From Sunxiuqinia dokdonensis (GTDB lineage: Bacteria > Bacteroidota > Bacteroidia > Bacteroidales > Prolixibacteraceae): 59,366 bases of DNA. Location of the stretch: positions 1-59,366 of the forward strand of contig NZ_LGIA01000022.1 in the NCBI RefSeq assembly GCF_001270965.1, given 5' to 3'. Below the pieces are notes generated by a model that worked only from the letters and a program-made list of their open reading frames with translations, made no database searches and was not told the origin of the DNA. Positions within the stretch are counted from its first letter, which is position 1. Each line of letters starts with the position of its first letter. This document shows positions 1 to 8,362 of the stretch, one piece after another. A program made the position numbers and the translations under genes.

Positions 1-427
1 GGCAAATGTAGCATTTCCACTGTCTGCCAAAAATTTCATCACACATTACCTTGCAGTAATGTGCTTCATTGTCATCTAATGTTATCCATATACTTCCATC
101 TGAACTTAATAGATTCCTTAATATTTTCAAACGATGACTTAATAAATTCAACCAAATGGAGTGCTCTAAACCATCATCATAGTGATCAAATGCATTTCCT
201 GTATTATACGGAGGATCAATAAAAACACATTTTATTTTCCCGGCAAAGTCCTGTTCCAGGGCTCTCAACGCCAAAAGGTTGTCCCCGTGAATGAGCATAT
301 TTTCTGAATTTGGATCACCGTAGCTGTATTCCGGGTTTTCAATTAAAATCCGTGGTTCCAGCTTGGGTTCTTCGCCTTTGCCAATCCAGGTTAGTTCCAG
401 TTTCTGGTTGTTATTGTTTTTTGCCAT
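1..427 (-). CDS. Site-specific DNA methyltransferase, type III Mod-like (partial, N-terminal 142 residues)
   Basis: Adenine-specific DNA methyltransferase that would transfer methyl groups from S-adenosylmethionine to DNA in a restriction-modification or defence system. The ATG is at 425-427 on the minus strand and the gene runs off the window's left end. Residues 71-74 are the DPPY catalytic motif, followed by NTGNAF, which is the usual sequence in type III Mod and related beta-class N6-adenine methylases. An earlier stretch, MLIHGDNLLALRALEQDF (44-61), is also typical of Mod N-termini. It is the third gene of a minus-strand run after the SNF2 helicase and AlbA ATPase, 125 bp from the latter. 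A type III Res subunit may lie beyond the edge, but this cannot be seen. Confidence 0.9.
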   Translation of the reverse strand, partial: MAKNNNNQKLELTWIGKGEEPKLEPRILIENPEYSYGDPNSENMLIHGDNLLALRALEQDFAGKIKCVFIDPPYNTGNAFDHYDDGLEHSIWLNLLSHRLKILRNLLSSDGSIWITLDDNEAHYCKVMCDEIFGRQWKCYIC

Positions 428-440
428 ACGTTATAGTTGT

Positions 441-576
441 TTCCTAAATTCATTTCCTGGCTTTCCTAAATTTTCATCCATTTAGAAAATCTAAATACCT
501 GATTGTCAAATACTAAATAAAATTCATTCCCTAAATTCATTCCCTAATTCTCCTAAATTTTCACCCATTTAGGGAA
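441..576. repeat. Imperfect direct repeat (about 49 bp, two copies 86 bp apart)
   Basis: Copies at 441-489 and 527-576 match at most positions. The right copy contains the last codons and stop of the AlbA-type gene (minus strand, ending FPKWVKI then stop). The left copy still reads FSKWMKI then stop in the same sense, so it looks like a leftover duplicated gene end in the spacer before the methyltransferase. Confidence 0.7.
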
Positions 577-2211
577 GCCCCTACTCCCAATATTTTTAAT
601 TTTATCCTTTTTCATTTCTTGCAAGATATTTTCAATTTTCTTTTTTCGTTGTTTGTCATCCATATAATCAGGCAGCTTGTCTAATAGCAGGGTATCAATT
701 TCTTCCCGTGTCGCAAAACTATGATTTTCAATGTGCTTTATAATAAAAGACATCAGCACTTCTTTATCTAATCCTTTATTTCTCGTGTATTCAGCCTTTT
801 GGTTGGTTACTTCTGCAATTTGAGCAGAGATAAAGTAGTTGGGTTTTCTGCCTTCAATAAAGCCTTTTTTCTTCAATAATCTGGCTGCATTATCTGTAAT
901 GGGTATCGATTTTTGTACCTTATCTAAAAGAATAACTTCGGTAAGGTTCATTTCATCGATATGCTCAATAAGCAGTTTAGAGAAGTTTTCGTCTATGGCA
1001 TTACCATAAATTTCCAATATAACTTCTTCTCTTTTAGACTTGGTATAATCGGGTAAAGGGAAATAGCGGAGGTACTGGCTTTTGGTCATTTTGTGAATAC
1101 CATACCCAAGGCTATCAATCATATTGAGATTGAACATAGCCTCTACCAAAAATTTATTGCGGTAATTTTTAGGAGTTTTTTCACCTAACAAATAATCATC
1201 TGCTTTACCTTCAAAGAAAGACCCTGCATTTTCAAAAATGAGTTTATTGGCTTTTTCAGTGAGGAGAATACGGGAATTATAGCTGTAGTCTTGATGGGCA
1301 ATACAGTTGTTGAGTGCTTCTAAAATTACTTCAGTATCATAGTTTAATACTTCGGTGGCAATGAGCTGATTGTTGGGAAAAAACTTATGCCTTACAATGC
1401 GTATTTGTTTCAATACTTCATTTATAGACAAGAATAATGGTGTGCCAAAATGCTCATAAGCCTTTTGGTCGGTGTCTAATTTCCATGTAATTTGAGCTAC
1501 ACTTGGGGAAATGAAATGTGAAGATTCTGGTTTTCCTAACAATAAAATAGCGGTATTTGTAATTTTACCATCGACTGTAATTTTAGCTTTATCCAAAAAA
1601 GTTTCGTCCGACCAGCCATCAATATCGTTGAAGAAGGGTTTCCCTACCAGTTTTTCTTTATACTTTTCTTTGGCAAGCTTAATTGCCTCGTTATCCAACG
1701 CTGTAATCGAGGCATTTTCAATAATCTTTGCCGACCAGTCATCCTGAGAATTGTAGATGATTTTGGCGTAATGCGGATAATCTTTCAAATGTGTGAGTGA
1801 TGTTCCTATCCGTATCGAGGGTTTTCCCTGAAAATTAGTGGGTTCACCAACAGCGGCGGGGATTCGGAATAGTTCAACTTTGTGTTGAGCATCAAACATA
1901 AATTCAAAATAATCGAACCGGATAGAAGGTGTTAAATAACGTCTAATCCAGAATTCCAGATCATCGTTCCCATGTTTTCGTGATTTGAACTTATAATTTG
2001 TTCCTTTAACTGTGTGGTCATTATTGTCGATTCCCAATACTAACCAGGCGAAAGATTGATTATTTACACATGCGGCATTTGAAAGACCAGATATATAGTC
2101 ACCTAATTTTTCGTCAGGTTTTATCGTACTTGACTTGAATTCTACCCATTCTGTTTCGCGGGGCAAAGCACGAAGTTCGTTCAATAAATTTTTTAATTCT
2201 GTATCGGTCAT
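553..2211 (-). CDS. AlbA_2 (Schlafen-type) domain protein with C-terminal ATPase fold
   Basis: Family of predicted nucleic-acid-binding regulators/ATPases (COG2865 type). Of its 552 residues, about 15-140 form the AlbA_2 domain, with the characteristic ETEWVEFKSS at 19-28 and the glycine-rich WLVLGIDNN at 56-64. A GHKL-like ATPase segment at 294-310 (EVILEALNNCIAHQDYS) fits the HATPase_c_4 region, and the C-terminus (about 420-552) looks like winged-helix DNA-binding material. It starts 1 bp after the helicase stop, so the two are certainly co-transcribed and possibly translationally coupled. In defence islands AlbA_2 proteins accompany restriction-like systems; a specific role as sensor, regulator or nuclease is inference. 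The 3' end is duplicated in the following spacer. Confidence 0.85.
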   Translation of the reverse strand: MTDTELKNLLNELRALPRETEWVEFKSSTIKPDEKLGDYISGLSNAACVNNQSFAWLVLGIDNNDHTVKGTNYKFKSRKHGNDDLEFWIRRYLTPSIRFDYFEFMFDAQHKVELFRIPAAVGEPTNFQGKPSIRIGTSLTHLKDYPHYAKIIYNSQDDWSAKIIENASITALDNEAIKLAKEKYKEKLVGKPFFNDIDGWSDETFLDKAKITVDGKITNTAILLLGKPESSHFISPSVAQITWKLDTDQKAYEHFGTPLFLSINEVLKQIRIVRHKFFPNNQLIATEVLNYDTEVILEALNNCIAHQDYSYNSRILLTEKANKLIFENAGSFFEGKADDYLLGEKTPKNYRNKFLVEAMFNLNMIDSLGYGIHKMTKSQYLRYFPLPDYTKSKREEVILEIYGNAIDENFSKLLIEHIDEMNLTEVILLDKVQKSIPITDNAARLLKKKGFIEGRKPNYFISAQIAEVTNQKAEYTRNKGLDKEVLMSFIIKHIENHSFATREEIDTLLLDKLPDYMDDKQRKKKIENILQEMKKDKIKNIGSRGFPKWVKI

Positions 2212-2212
2212 C

Positions 2213-5107
2213 TTAAATCAATTTCCATTTTAAGGTAAAAAGAATTTCTTCTGTAATTTTTTGTTTCAATCGTTCTTCAATGTTACCTAATAAATCGTCT
2301 TTTTTCAACTCAATTTGATCCTGGGCTTCAAAAAGATGTTTCCGTTTTTCATTTCGTTTTTTTTCCAGGTCTTTAATTGATCTTTGTTCGGCAACTTTTT
2401 TCTGCAAGTCTAATAATTTCCTTGCTTCTGCTTTGCGTAATTTTATTTCAGCATCAATATCCTTTATCTCCTTTTCAAGGCTAAGCTTCATATCGTCAGC
2501 CCAGTTATCCAGTTTGCTGTATTCTTCGTCAAAAAACTTGGCGTTTCGCTGTATGTTTTCATCCAGAATTTCCTGTTTCTGGGCGTGGCACAATTCATCA
2601 AACCGGCTTTGCATTTCTGTTGAAACTGAAACGGTTTTGCCTTCTTCTGCCCAAACCGAAAACAGCTTCCTGCAAATTTCAGCGTCCAGTTTCTCTCCAT
2701 CATCGGTAACACCAGCCAGCATTAAGTATTCCTCGTTTTCAAATGAAGCAATGGTAAGCAGGTTCACCTGTAACCATCCGGTTTTCCCGGAAAGTTCCTC
2801 CAATAAAGTGATTTTGGTTGGGGTGTTTGTGTAATCGAACGTTATTTCCCGTGCCGGGAGCTTTTTGTTTTTACAAGCTTCAACAATCCGCTGGGCTAGA
2901 GGATGCCCAATACGGTAAACATTTGTGTCTTCTGCAATCTCAATCTCTGTTTTCCGTTTATCGTCCTTTGTTCGGAGAATCAAATAAGGTCCCGGATGAA
3001 TGTTCTCGCTGGGAAATGGATTTTTCCTTAATCGGAAAGAATCTTCAGTATGGTTAAATTCGGCATAATCCTGCAAATAAAACCGGGTAATGTTCCAAAG
3101 CCACTGTTCATACTGGTTCAGGTACTCTTTTCCCTTCTCCATGTTGAATTTCAGCTTTTGGTGGACTTCTTCATCAAAGTTTTCCAGCAATTGCTTTTTG
3201 GTAACATCCATTTTCAGTTCGATGTCCGGTTCCAGTTCTTTTTGAAGCTTGTCGAATGCTTCCTTAATTTCTTCGGGACTGCGGTACTCTTGATAAATTT
3301 TGGCAATCCGTTTTTCAAAATCCACGCCGCTTTCAATGCTTCCCAACACTTCGTCGCTGGCACCAAACACCCCGTTAAACAGTTGGAATTTCTGGTCGAG
3401 CAACTGGTACACCCGCTGGTCGGCAGCGTTTGCCTTGTTCAGGAAATTAATAACCACGACATCGAATTTTTGCCCGTACCGGTGGCAGCGTCCAATTCGC
3501 TGCTCAATCCGTTGTGGATTCCAAGGCAGATCGTAATTGACTACCAGGGAACAGAATTGGAGGTTAATTCCCTCGGCTGCGGCTTCGGTCGCAATCATGA
3601 TGGTGGCTTCGTTGCGGAAGTAGTCCACCAACGCCTGGCGCATATCAGCCGAGCGGGAACCGGTCGCCCGGTCGGTATCTTTGTGTTTTTCGAACCATTC
3701 CTGATAAATCTGTCTGGATTTAGAGTCGTTGTTCGAACCGTTAAAAAGAACAACCTCGCCGTTGTATCCATTCCCTTCCAGGATATTTCTCAAGTATTCC
3801 TGTGTCCGGGTCGATTCGGTAAAAATTATCGCTTTCTGTGCCGCCCCGAGTTCTTCCAGCTTTTCAAATCCTTTCTCCAATGCTTTTTGGAGCTTATCTC
3901 CTTTTGAGTTTGCCTTGATGGTTTTTGCCAGTGCTGCAAACTGCTTCAGTTCCTCCTTTTCTTCTTGAATGGATTCAATTTCTTCATCCGACAGAAGCTC
4001 AATATCATCGGGCAAATCGTTTTCTTCTTCCCATTCGTCCTGTACTTCTTCAAACAATTCGTAGTTGCCTGAAATTTCCTGTTCCAGGGCCGCTTCCTGT
4101 TTGTTGAGAATAGCTTCTAGCCGGTTTGCCAATCCTTCCAGTGTTCCCTGGATAGCGAAGGTTGAAGATGCCAGAAGTTTCCGCAGGATCAAGGTCATCA
4201 ACTGCCGTTGGCTGTTTGGCAGGGCATACAAATTATCCCTTTGCAAATAATCTGAAACCAGGTCGTATAGTTCGGTTTCTTCTGTGTAAGGGTAAAATTC
4301 TTCCACCAGCGCAATCCGGTTGGTGTAGTTAATATATTCTAGAACCTGCTTTCGCAAAGTGCGCTGGCAAAGTGGTTTAAGCCGGGCTTTTAAGTCTTCA
4401 AAACTGTCGATTTCTGCCAGCCTTGAATACTGGCTTTTATAGCTTTTTAAGTCGCCAAAAGCGTAATCGTCGATAATGCTTACCAGTCCGTACAATTCGA
4501 GCAACGAATTTTGAAGCGGGGTTGCCGTTAGCAAAACTTTCTTACTGTTGCTGAGGGATTCTTTTATTGAGTTCCCGATTTTATTGGTAGGCTTGTACAC
4601 ATTTCTCAGCCGATGTGCCTCATCAATGATTACCAGATCCCAAAGTACATTTCTAACCTCCAATTCTTTTGACCGGGCAAACTGGTAAGAGCAAATCACG
4701 ATTTCATTTTGCTCGAAGGGATTCCATTTCCCATCCTTAATCTCTCTGTTGAATGATTTTGCTTCCAGAATTACCGATGGGAGATAAAACTTGTCCACAA
4801 GCTCCTGGTTCCATTGTTTTCGAAGGTTTGCCGGAGCAATAATCAGCAACTTCCTTTTTCGTTCTGCCCACTTTTGCGAAAGAATGATTCCGGCTTCGAT
4901 GGTTTTTCCCAAGCCAACTTCGTCTGCCAGCAATGCCCCTTTCGAAAGAGGAGATTTAAACGCAAAAAGAGCAGCCTCCACCTGATGTGGGTTGAGATCG
5001 ACTTTCGCATCCTGAAGAGAAGCAGTGAGTTTTCCAAGGTCATCAGCTGATATTTTTCTGGTCAGCTCATGGGCAAAGTATTTGGCGTGGTAAGAAGTTA
5101 AATTCAT
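2213..5107 (-). CDS. SNF2-family DNA helicase/translocase (HepA/RapA-like)
   Basis: An ATP-dependent double-stranded DNA translocase of 964 residues. Visible motifs: Walker A DEVGLGKT (62-69), DEAH box (162-165), motif III LTATPLQN (193-200), motif V region ATEAAAEGINLQ (506-517), and motif VI QRIGRCHRYGQ (536-546). The long charged C-terminal half (after about 640) is helical and rich in Lys/Glu, with a coiled-coil tail near 860-950. It is the first gene of the minus-strand operon with the AlbA ATPase and the methyltransferase. DISARM class 1 also uses a SNF2-like DrmD, but no drmA/B/C genes are visible here, so this is better called a SNF2 helicase of a restriction-like operon. The start (ATG 5105-5107) leaves a full N-terminus. 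Confidence 0.92.
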   Translation of the reverse strand: MNLTSYHAKYFAHELTRKISADDLGKLTASLQDAKVDLNPHQVEAALFAFKSPLSKGALLADEVGLGKTIEAGIILSQKWAERKRKLLIIAPANLRKQWNQELVDKFYLPSVILEAKSFNREIKDGKWNPFEQNEIVICSYQFARSKELEVRNVLWDLVIIDEAHRLRNVYKPTNKIGNSIKESLSNSKKVLLTATPLQNSLLELYGLVSIIDDYAFGDLKSYKSQYSRLAEIDSFEDLKARLKPLCQRTLRKQVLEYINYTNRIALVEEFYPYTEETELYDLVSDYLQRDNLYALPNSQRQLMTLILRKLLASSTFAIQGTLEGLANRLEAILNKQEAALEQEISGNYELFEEVQDEWEEENDLPDDIELLSDEEIESIQEEKEELKQFAALAKTIKANSKGDKLQKALEKGFEKLEELGAAQKAIIFTESTRTQEYLRNILEGNGYNGEVVLFNGSNNDSKSRQIYQEWFEKHKDTDRATGSRSADMRQALVDYFRNEATIMIATEAAAEGINLQFCSLVVNYDLPWNPQRIEQRIGRCHRYGQKFDVVVINFLNKANAADQRVYQLLDQKFQLFNGVFGASDEVLGSIESGVDFEKRIAKIYQEYRSPEEIKEAFDKLQKELEPDIELKMDVTKKQLLENFDEEVHQKLKFNMEKGKEYLNQYEQWLWNITRFYLQDYAEFNHTEDSFRLRKNPFPSENIHPGPYLILRTKDDKRKTEIEIAEDTNVYRIGHPLAQRIVEACKNKKLPAREITFDYTNTPTKITLLEELSGKTGWLQVNLLTIASFENEEYLMLAGVTDDGEKLDAEICRKLFSVWAEEGKTVSVSTEMQSRFDELCHAQKQEILDENIQRNAKFFDEEYSKLDNWADDMKLSLEKEIKDIDAEIKLRKAEARKLLDLQKKVAEQRSIKDLEKKRNEKRKHLFEAQDQIELKKDDLLGNIEERLKQKITEEILFTLKWKLI

Positions 5108-5551
5108 TAGAAAAAGACCTTCAATTTTTTAAAAGCTAAATTTAACAACAAAGCCCTGATATCCTATCTCTTTTCGAGTGATTGTTTAAAAAATTGAAAA
5201 AGGCTAAAATATTATGATTGATTACTTTTATGGGGTGTTATGAAAGCGGTCATAAATGAATTTATACAGAGATTACTCCTTTCACTCAAATTTCCGACAA
5301 ATTTATTGATCGCTTCCCTGAACGGTAAAGGGGAACTCGCTTTTCGTGGCTCGTTTCCTTCGGATGCGTTCAGCTTTTCCCTTTCCAAATCACACATGCT
5401 ATCCACACGGAAAACCTGACATGCACCCCGTTGACCTCATCCGGGATAGCTCAATTGTGGTATGCCAAAAATTTAAGTTTAACGGCGTGCCAGACCCGTC
5501 CGGAAACTGACGGATGCCATTATAAGTCCGCAGGGCTAGCGGCGATCTATT
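5108..5551. other. Gene-free stretch between divergent genes
   Basis: No convincing gene. It must hold the divergent promoters for the helicase operon (leftward) and the DUF6573 gene (rightward). A short palindrome, CCGC-N7-GCGG, sits near 5530-5545 just before the rightward ATG. An open minus-strand frame of 64 codons (5212-5406) has no recognisable protein features and is not called. Confidence 0.5.
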
Positions 5552-5986
5552 ATGAATGATTTCAAAAGTTTAAAACCAATTTCAGTCTATTCCACGAAAC
5601 AAGCCGTTGATGATGGTTTTCTGATTCTAGTTGATCAAAAGGTTTCCCAGGAGGCTGGGATCCGTCATCCGGTTTACCTGACCCGGGCAGTTTGGGACAA
5701 ATATGTTGAAGTTCCCAAAGGGATGGAAGGCCATCAGGACCAAGACGGCCGGTTATGGGATGCACTGTTCATGTTTGCCTTTTTCGCCCGGAGGGAGTCT
5801 TCTTCCCAGTTGCTTTTTAAGCTATTGGTTCAACTGCCGGATGCTGGCGATTGGGAGCAGAACGAAAAAGTAGCAGAAAGATCGAATCGGCTGTTGCGGG
5901 AAGTTATACTCAAAGCCGTGGTTACAGCCCGGGATTTTGATGATCCGTCGCCTGCGATTTTCATTATGAAACCGTTTGAAGATTAA
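5552..5986 (+). CDS. DUF6573 family protein
   Basis: A 144-residue protein whose first 85 residues match what I know of the DUF6573 family: ISVYSTKQAVDDGFLILVD (10-28), QEAGIRHPVYLTRAVW (34-49) and the QDQDGRLWDALFMFAF core (62-77). This family is found in plasmids and integrative elements of many bacteria; no biochemical function is known to me. There is no signal peptide or membrane segment. It is followed 45 bp later by another small element-type gene in the same orientation. Together with the IS and frameshifted ORF downstream, it suggests a remnant of a mobile element embedded in the defence island. Confidence 0.75.
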   Translation: MNDFKSLKPISVYSTKQAVDDGFLILVDQKVSQEAGIRHPVYLTRAVWDKYVEVPKGMEGHQDQDGRLWDALFMFAFFARRESSSQLLFKLLVQLPDAGDWEQNEKVAERSNRLLREVILKAVVTARDFDDPSPAIFIMKPFED

Positions 5987-6031
5987 CCAATCCTGATGTT
6001 TGTTGTCAGAATTAAATGATCGGAGGTATTG

Positions 6032-6247
6032 ATGATGAGATACAAAGATGATCCAAGACAAATTGCGGTACGTTATCCAAGTTATTGCGAAAAGTACCAG
6101 ATGAGTTTGCCTCGTGGTACTGTAGCGTATTACTGGCCACGAAGCCGCACGCTGCTATGCTCTGATAGCGGAGAACCGGAATTCCGAAGTTTTCTTTCGG
6201 CTGCGGCCGATGAAGGTGTTTATTCCGGAAAAGGGAATCCTTTTTAG
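6032..6247 (+). CDS. Small hypothetical protein (71 aa), mobile-element associated
   Basis: Not recognised with certainty. A good Shine-Dalgarno GGAGG at 6022-6026 precedes ATG codons at 6032 and 6035 (an upstream TTG at 6029 is less likely), so translation is plausible. The product contains YPSYCEKYQMSLPRGTVAYY, then RTLLCSDSGEPEFRSFLSAA, resembling small plasmid/ICE proteins of Bacteroidota in which a cysteine-bearing strand pair is followed by a helix. Its natural terminator, immediately downstream, has been split by the IS4 insertion, so read-through antisense to the transposase is possible. Confidence 0.5.
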   Translation: MMRYKDDPRQIAVRYPSYCEKYQMSLPRGTVAYYWPRSRTLLCSDSGEPEFRSFLSAAADEGVYSGKGNPF

Positions 6248-6260
6248 GTTAAACTACAGG

Positions 6261-6271
6261 GGCCGAGTGCC
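6261..6271. repeat. Target site duplication, left copy (11 bp)
   Basis: GGCCGAGTGCC, identical to 7903-7913, borders the IS on its left. Both copies abut the inverted repeats exactly. Confidence 0.95.
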
Positions 6272-7902
6272 CATAGCCGTCAACCTAAATCCATAACTAT
6301 CAGATTATGAGTATGTAGCTGTTTTTACCCCCGCTCCTTTTGAGAGCAGGGTTAATTTTAGTTATTTCATTCATATCAAGGAACTTTCTAAAGTTATTAA
6401 ACGGGATTGAGTTATGCTGATTCACCCCGTTCTTTTTATTAAAAATAGTAATAATGTTCTATATGTCAATACATTGAGTGCATTATTTCTTCTGAGCTAA
6501 GCTTATTTTTTTTCTTCTCCAGCCAATGATTCCTGTATAATAGTTGATCAATCCACCCCCAAAAATGTGATAGCTCCTGTAAACCGTGTCTTAAGACATT
6601 TCTTAAACGGTAGGTGTTATCAAACAAGGTTTTAAAACATTTAAAGAGACTAAGCAACTTGCCTGTTTTCTCGTACATCAGGGGGCGTTTGCTCATGATG
6701 ATATTCCAGTTGACAATCATCAGGAGTAGTTTAAAATATAGATGACACAACCACCTTGTGTATTTCATATTCCGGATATGATGCACCCCTAGTACTGATT
6801 TCCATATTTTGAAGACCAATTCAATTTGCCAGCGTATTTTATAAATCAGGGGAATAGCCGAAATAGGCAAGATATCTTCAGGAACATTAGTGATAATCAG
6901 GTTAAAACGGGACATCAATTTAAATTTTTCACTACTGGTATATCCTTTTCGTTTATGTGTTTTGTTTGATTTTAAGATACGCTGTTGGTATACCTCGTCG
7001 GGTAGGAGATCAATAATCAAGCGAACCGGTATCTTCGGTTCATTTCCGATACACACGTCTTTTTCAATTCTGGTCAGACCATACTTTTTCATGCGCCGGT
7101 AGAGGGCACCAAAATCCATCTGTCGAAGTTCCCCTGCCTTCAACTCATAGACGATTGTTTTTGGGCGAAGTCTGGAAATGAAGAATGCTTTCTTTTTCTC
7201 AATATTTAGAAAGGATTTGAATGCAAAGTAACCAAGATCCCGGATGATCAGGTCATTGCTCTGAACCATCTCCAGGGCTTCAAGTGAATCTCTGACATCA
7301 GGTCTGTTTGCGGCTGTCAGGCTCAGGTCAATGATTTGCCCACTTTTTAAATCAAACTCAAACTGAACACAGGCGCCAGCTTTGGAGGCTGCACCTCCCG
7401 AACCTGGGAGATGTTCGCTGTATTGTTCTGGAAGTTCAAACCGGGTCGAATCTTTTATGACAACCCGATTGAAAAAGTTTAGCCATCCGCTATCAAGCTG
7501 GCTAGTTAACTGGCCGCTAAGTTGCTTTTCTATAAGCAACTTCAGAAAATTTACTGCCTGGTTATTGAATCGTTTATCAATACCTTGTTTACTTATCCCA
7601 ATATCGTGTGAAGACTGGGCTTCAACTGCAAGTTGATTGAGACTTTTTAACTTGGAAAAACTGGATTCATACATCATTAAATCAAAAAACACAAACGGGT
7701 TTAACTTGGATTTACGTTTCTTAAACCCCGCTTTAATAGCCGTATCCATCAATTCTTCTGAACTGAACAGCTTCTTTAAAGAACTTGCTATTTCTTGGGA
7801 GTTGTCTTTGAACTCCCCCCTTTATATTTAGTAAAAAAACTAAAAACCAGATCTACCAAATTGAAAATCGACAAATCCGGTTTTCTTAGGTTGACGGCTA
7901 TG
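6272..7902. mobile_element. IS4-family insertion sequence, complete (1631 bp)
   Basis: The termini are perfect 17-bp inverted repeats (CATAGCCGTCAACCTAA at 6272-6288 and its reverse complement at 7886-7902), flanked by an 11-bp target duplication. One intact transposase gene lies on the minus strand. Perfect repeats and an open reading frame mean the insertion is recent and probably still capable of movement. If the IS and one duplication are removed, the join restores a GGGGC-CGAGT-GCCCC hairpin followed by six T, so the target was a rho-independent terminator. Confidence 0.97.
6466..7752 (-). CDS. IS4-family DDE transposase
   Basis: Catalyses cut-and-paste transposition of the surrounding element. 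It has 428 residues, normal for the family. The DDE triad is readable: D101 (VVIKDSTRF), D172 (LIIRDLGYF) and E311 inside the family's YREK signature (Y304, R307, E311, K318 in YKIRWQIELVFKIWK). There are no frameshifts. The gene fills most of the element, leaving about 150 bp at the right end for its promoter and about 195 bp at the left. Confidence 0.95.
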   Translation of the reverse strand: MMDTAIKAGFKKRKSKLNPFVFFDLMMYESSFSKLKSLNQLAVEAQSSHDIGISKQGIDKRFNNQAVNFLKLLIEKQLSGQLTSQLDSGWLNFFNRVVIKDSTRFELPEQYSEHLPGSGGAASKAGACVQFEFDLKSGQIIDLSLTAANRPDVRDSLEALEMVQSNDLIIRDLGYFAFKSFLNIEKKKAFFISRLRPKTIVYELKAGELRQMDFGALYRRMKKYGLTRIEKDVCIGNEPKIPVRLIIDLLPDEVYQQRILKSNKTHKRKGYTSSEKFKLMSRFNLIITNVPEDILPISAIPLIYKIRWQIELVFKIWKSVLGVHHIRNMKYTRWLCHLYFKLLLMIVNWNIIMSKRPLMYEKTGKLLSLFKCFKTLFDNTYRLRNVLRHGLQELSHFWGWIDQLLYRNHWLEKKKNKLSSEEIMHSMY

Positions 7903-7913
7903 GGCCGAGTGCC
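7903..7913. repeat. Target site duplication, right copy (11 bp)
   Basis: GGCCGAGTGCC identical to 6261-6271; the following CCTTTTTT completes the terminator hairpin and T-run that the insertion split. Confidence 0.95.
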
Positions 7914-7935
7914 CCTTTTTTGTTCGTTCTCTTTT

Positions 7936-8129
7936 TCAGGAAGATATGTTGCAATAGTTAAGGAGCATCACCTTTAAATGTTCGACAATGCCAATCTTGA
8001 TATCATCCCAGTTTTCACAAAACACGGCATAAGCATCACCTGAACAGATGATCTGCGGTCGCTCGTCCATATCCCGCATGGTTTTTAGATGATGTCGATT
8101 TCATTGAGGGTGAATTTTGTGTCTGTCAT
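7936..8129 (-). pseudogene. Small frameshifted ORF, hypothetical
   Basis: Starting at ATG 8127-8129 the minus strand reads MTDTKFTLNEIDII then stop. After a one-base shift it continues as HLKTMRDMDERPQIICSGDA and runs about 50 residues to a stop at 7936. The two parts look like one small protein broken by a single-base indel. I do not recognise the family. It converges on the disrupted terminator from the right, as the 71-aa gene does from the left. Confidence 0.4.
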
Positions 8130-8362
8130 TACTCATTTGTCCTTTCATGGCTGTGATGAAAGGACAATGGCAGGGTTTACCGGGCAGCGGTACGCACAAA
8201 GGATATTGAAACTATTTTGTATTTACATTTGAATAAACATCAACTAAAAATTGTAGAATAGCGGTTCCTTTTTTCCAGTTTTGAAATTTAACCTATTAGA
8301 ATTTTCATTACATTTATGCTTCTATAAAAGAAACAACTAACTTACTTAAACTGGGCTTCTAG
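8130..8362. other. Intergenic region before the Qat operon
   Basis: AT-rich spacer that should hold the qat promoter. TACATTTA at 8309-8316 matches seven of eight positions of the Bacteroidota -7 box TAnnTTTG, but no clear -33 element is at the right distance. Confidence 0.35.

Noticed and set aside
2213-5107. SNF2 helicase as DISARM DrmD
   Set aside because: No drmA, drmB or drmC genes are visible and the neighbours are AlbA_2 and a type III-like methyltransferase.
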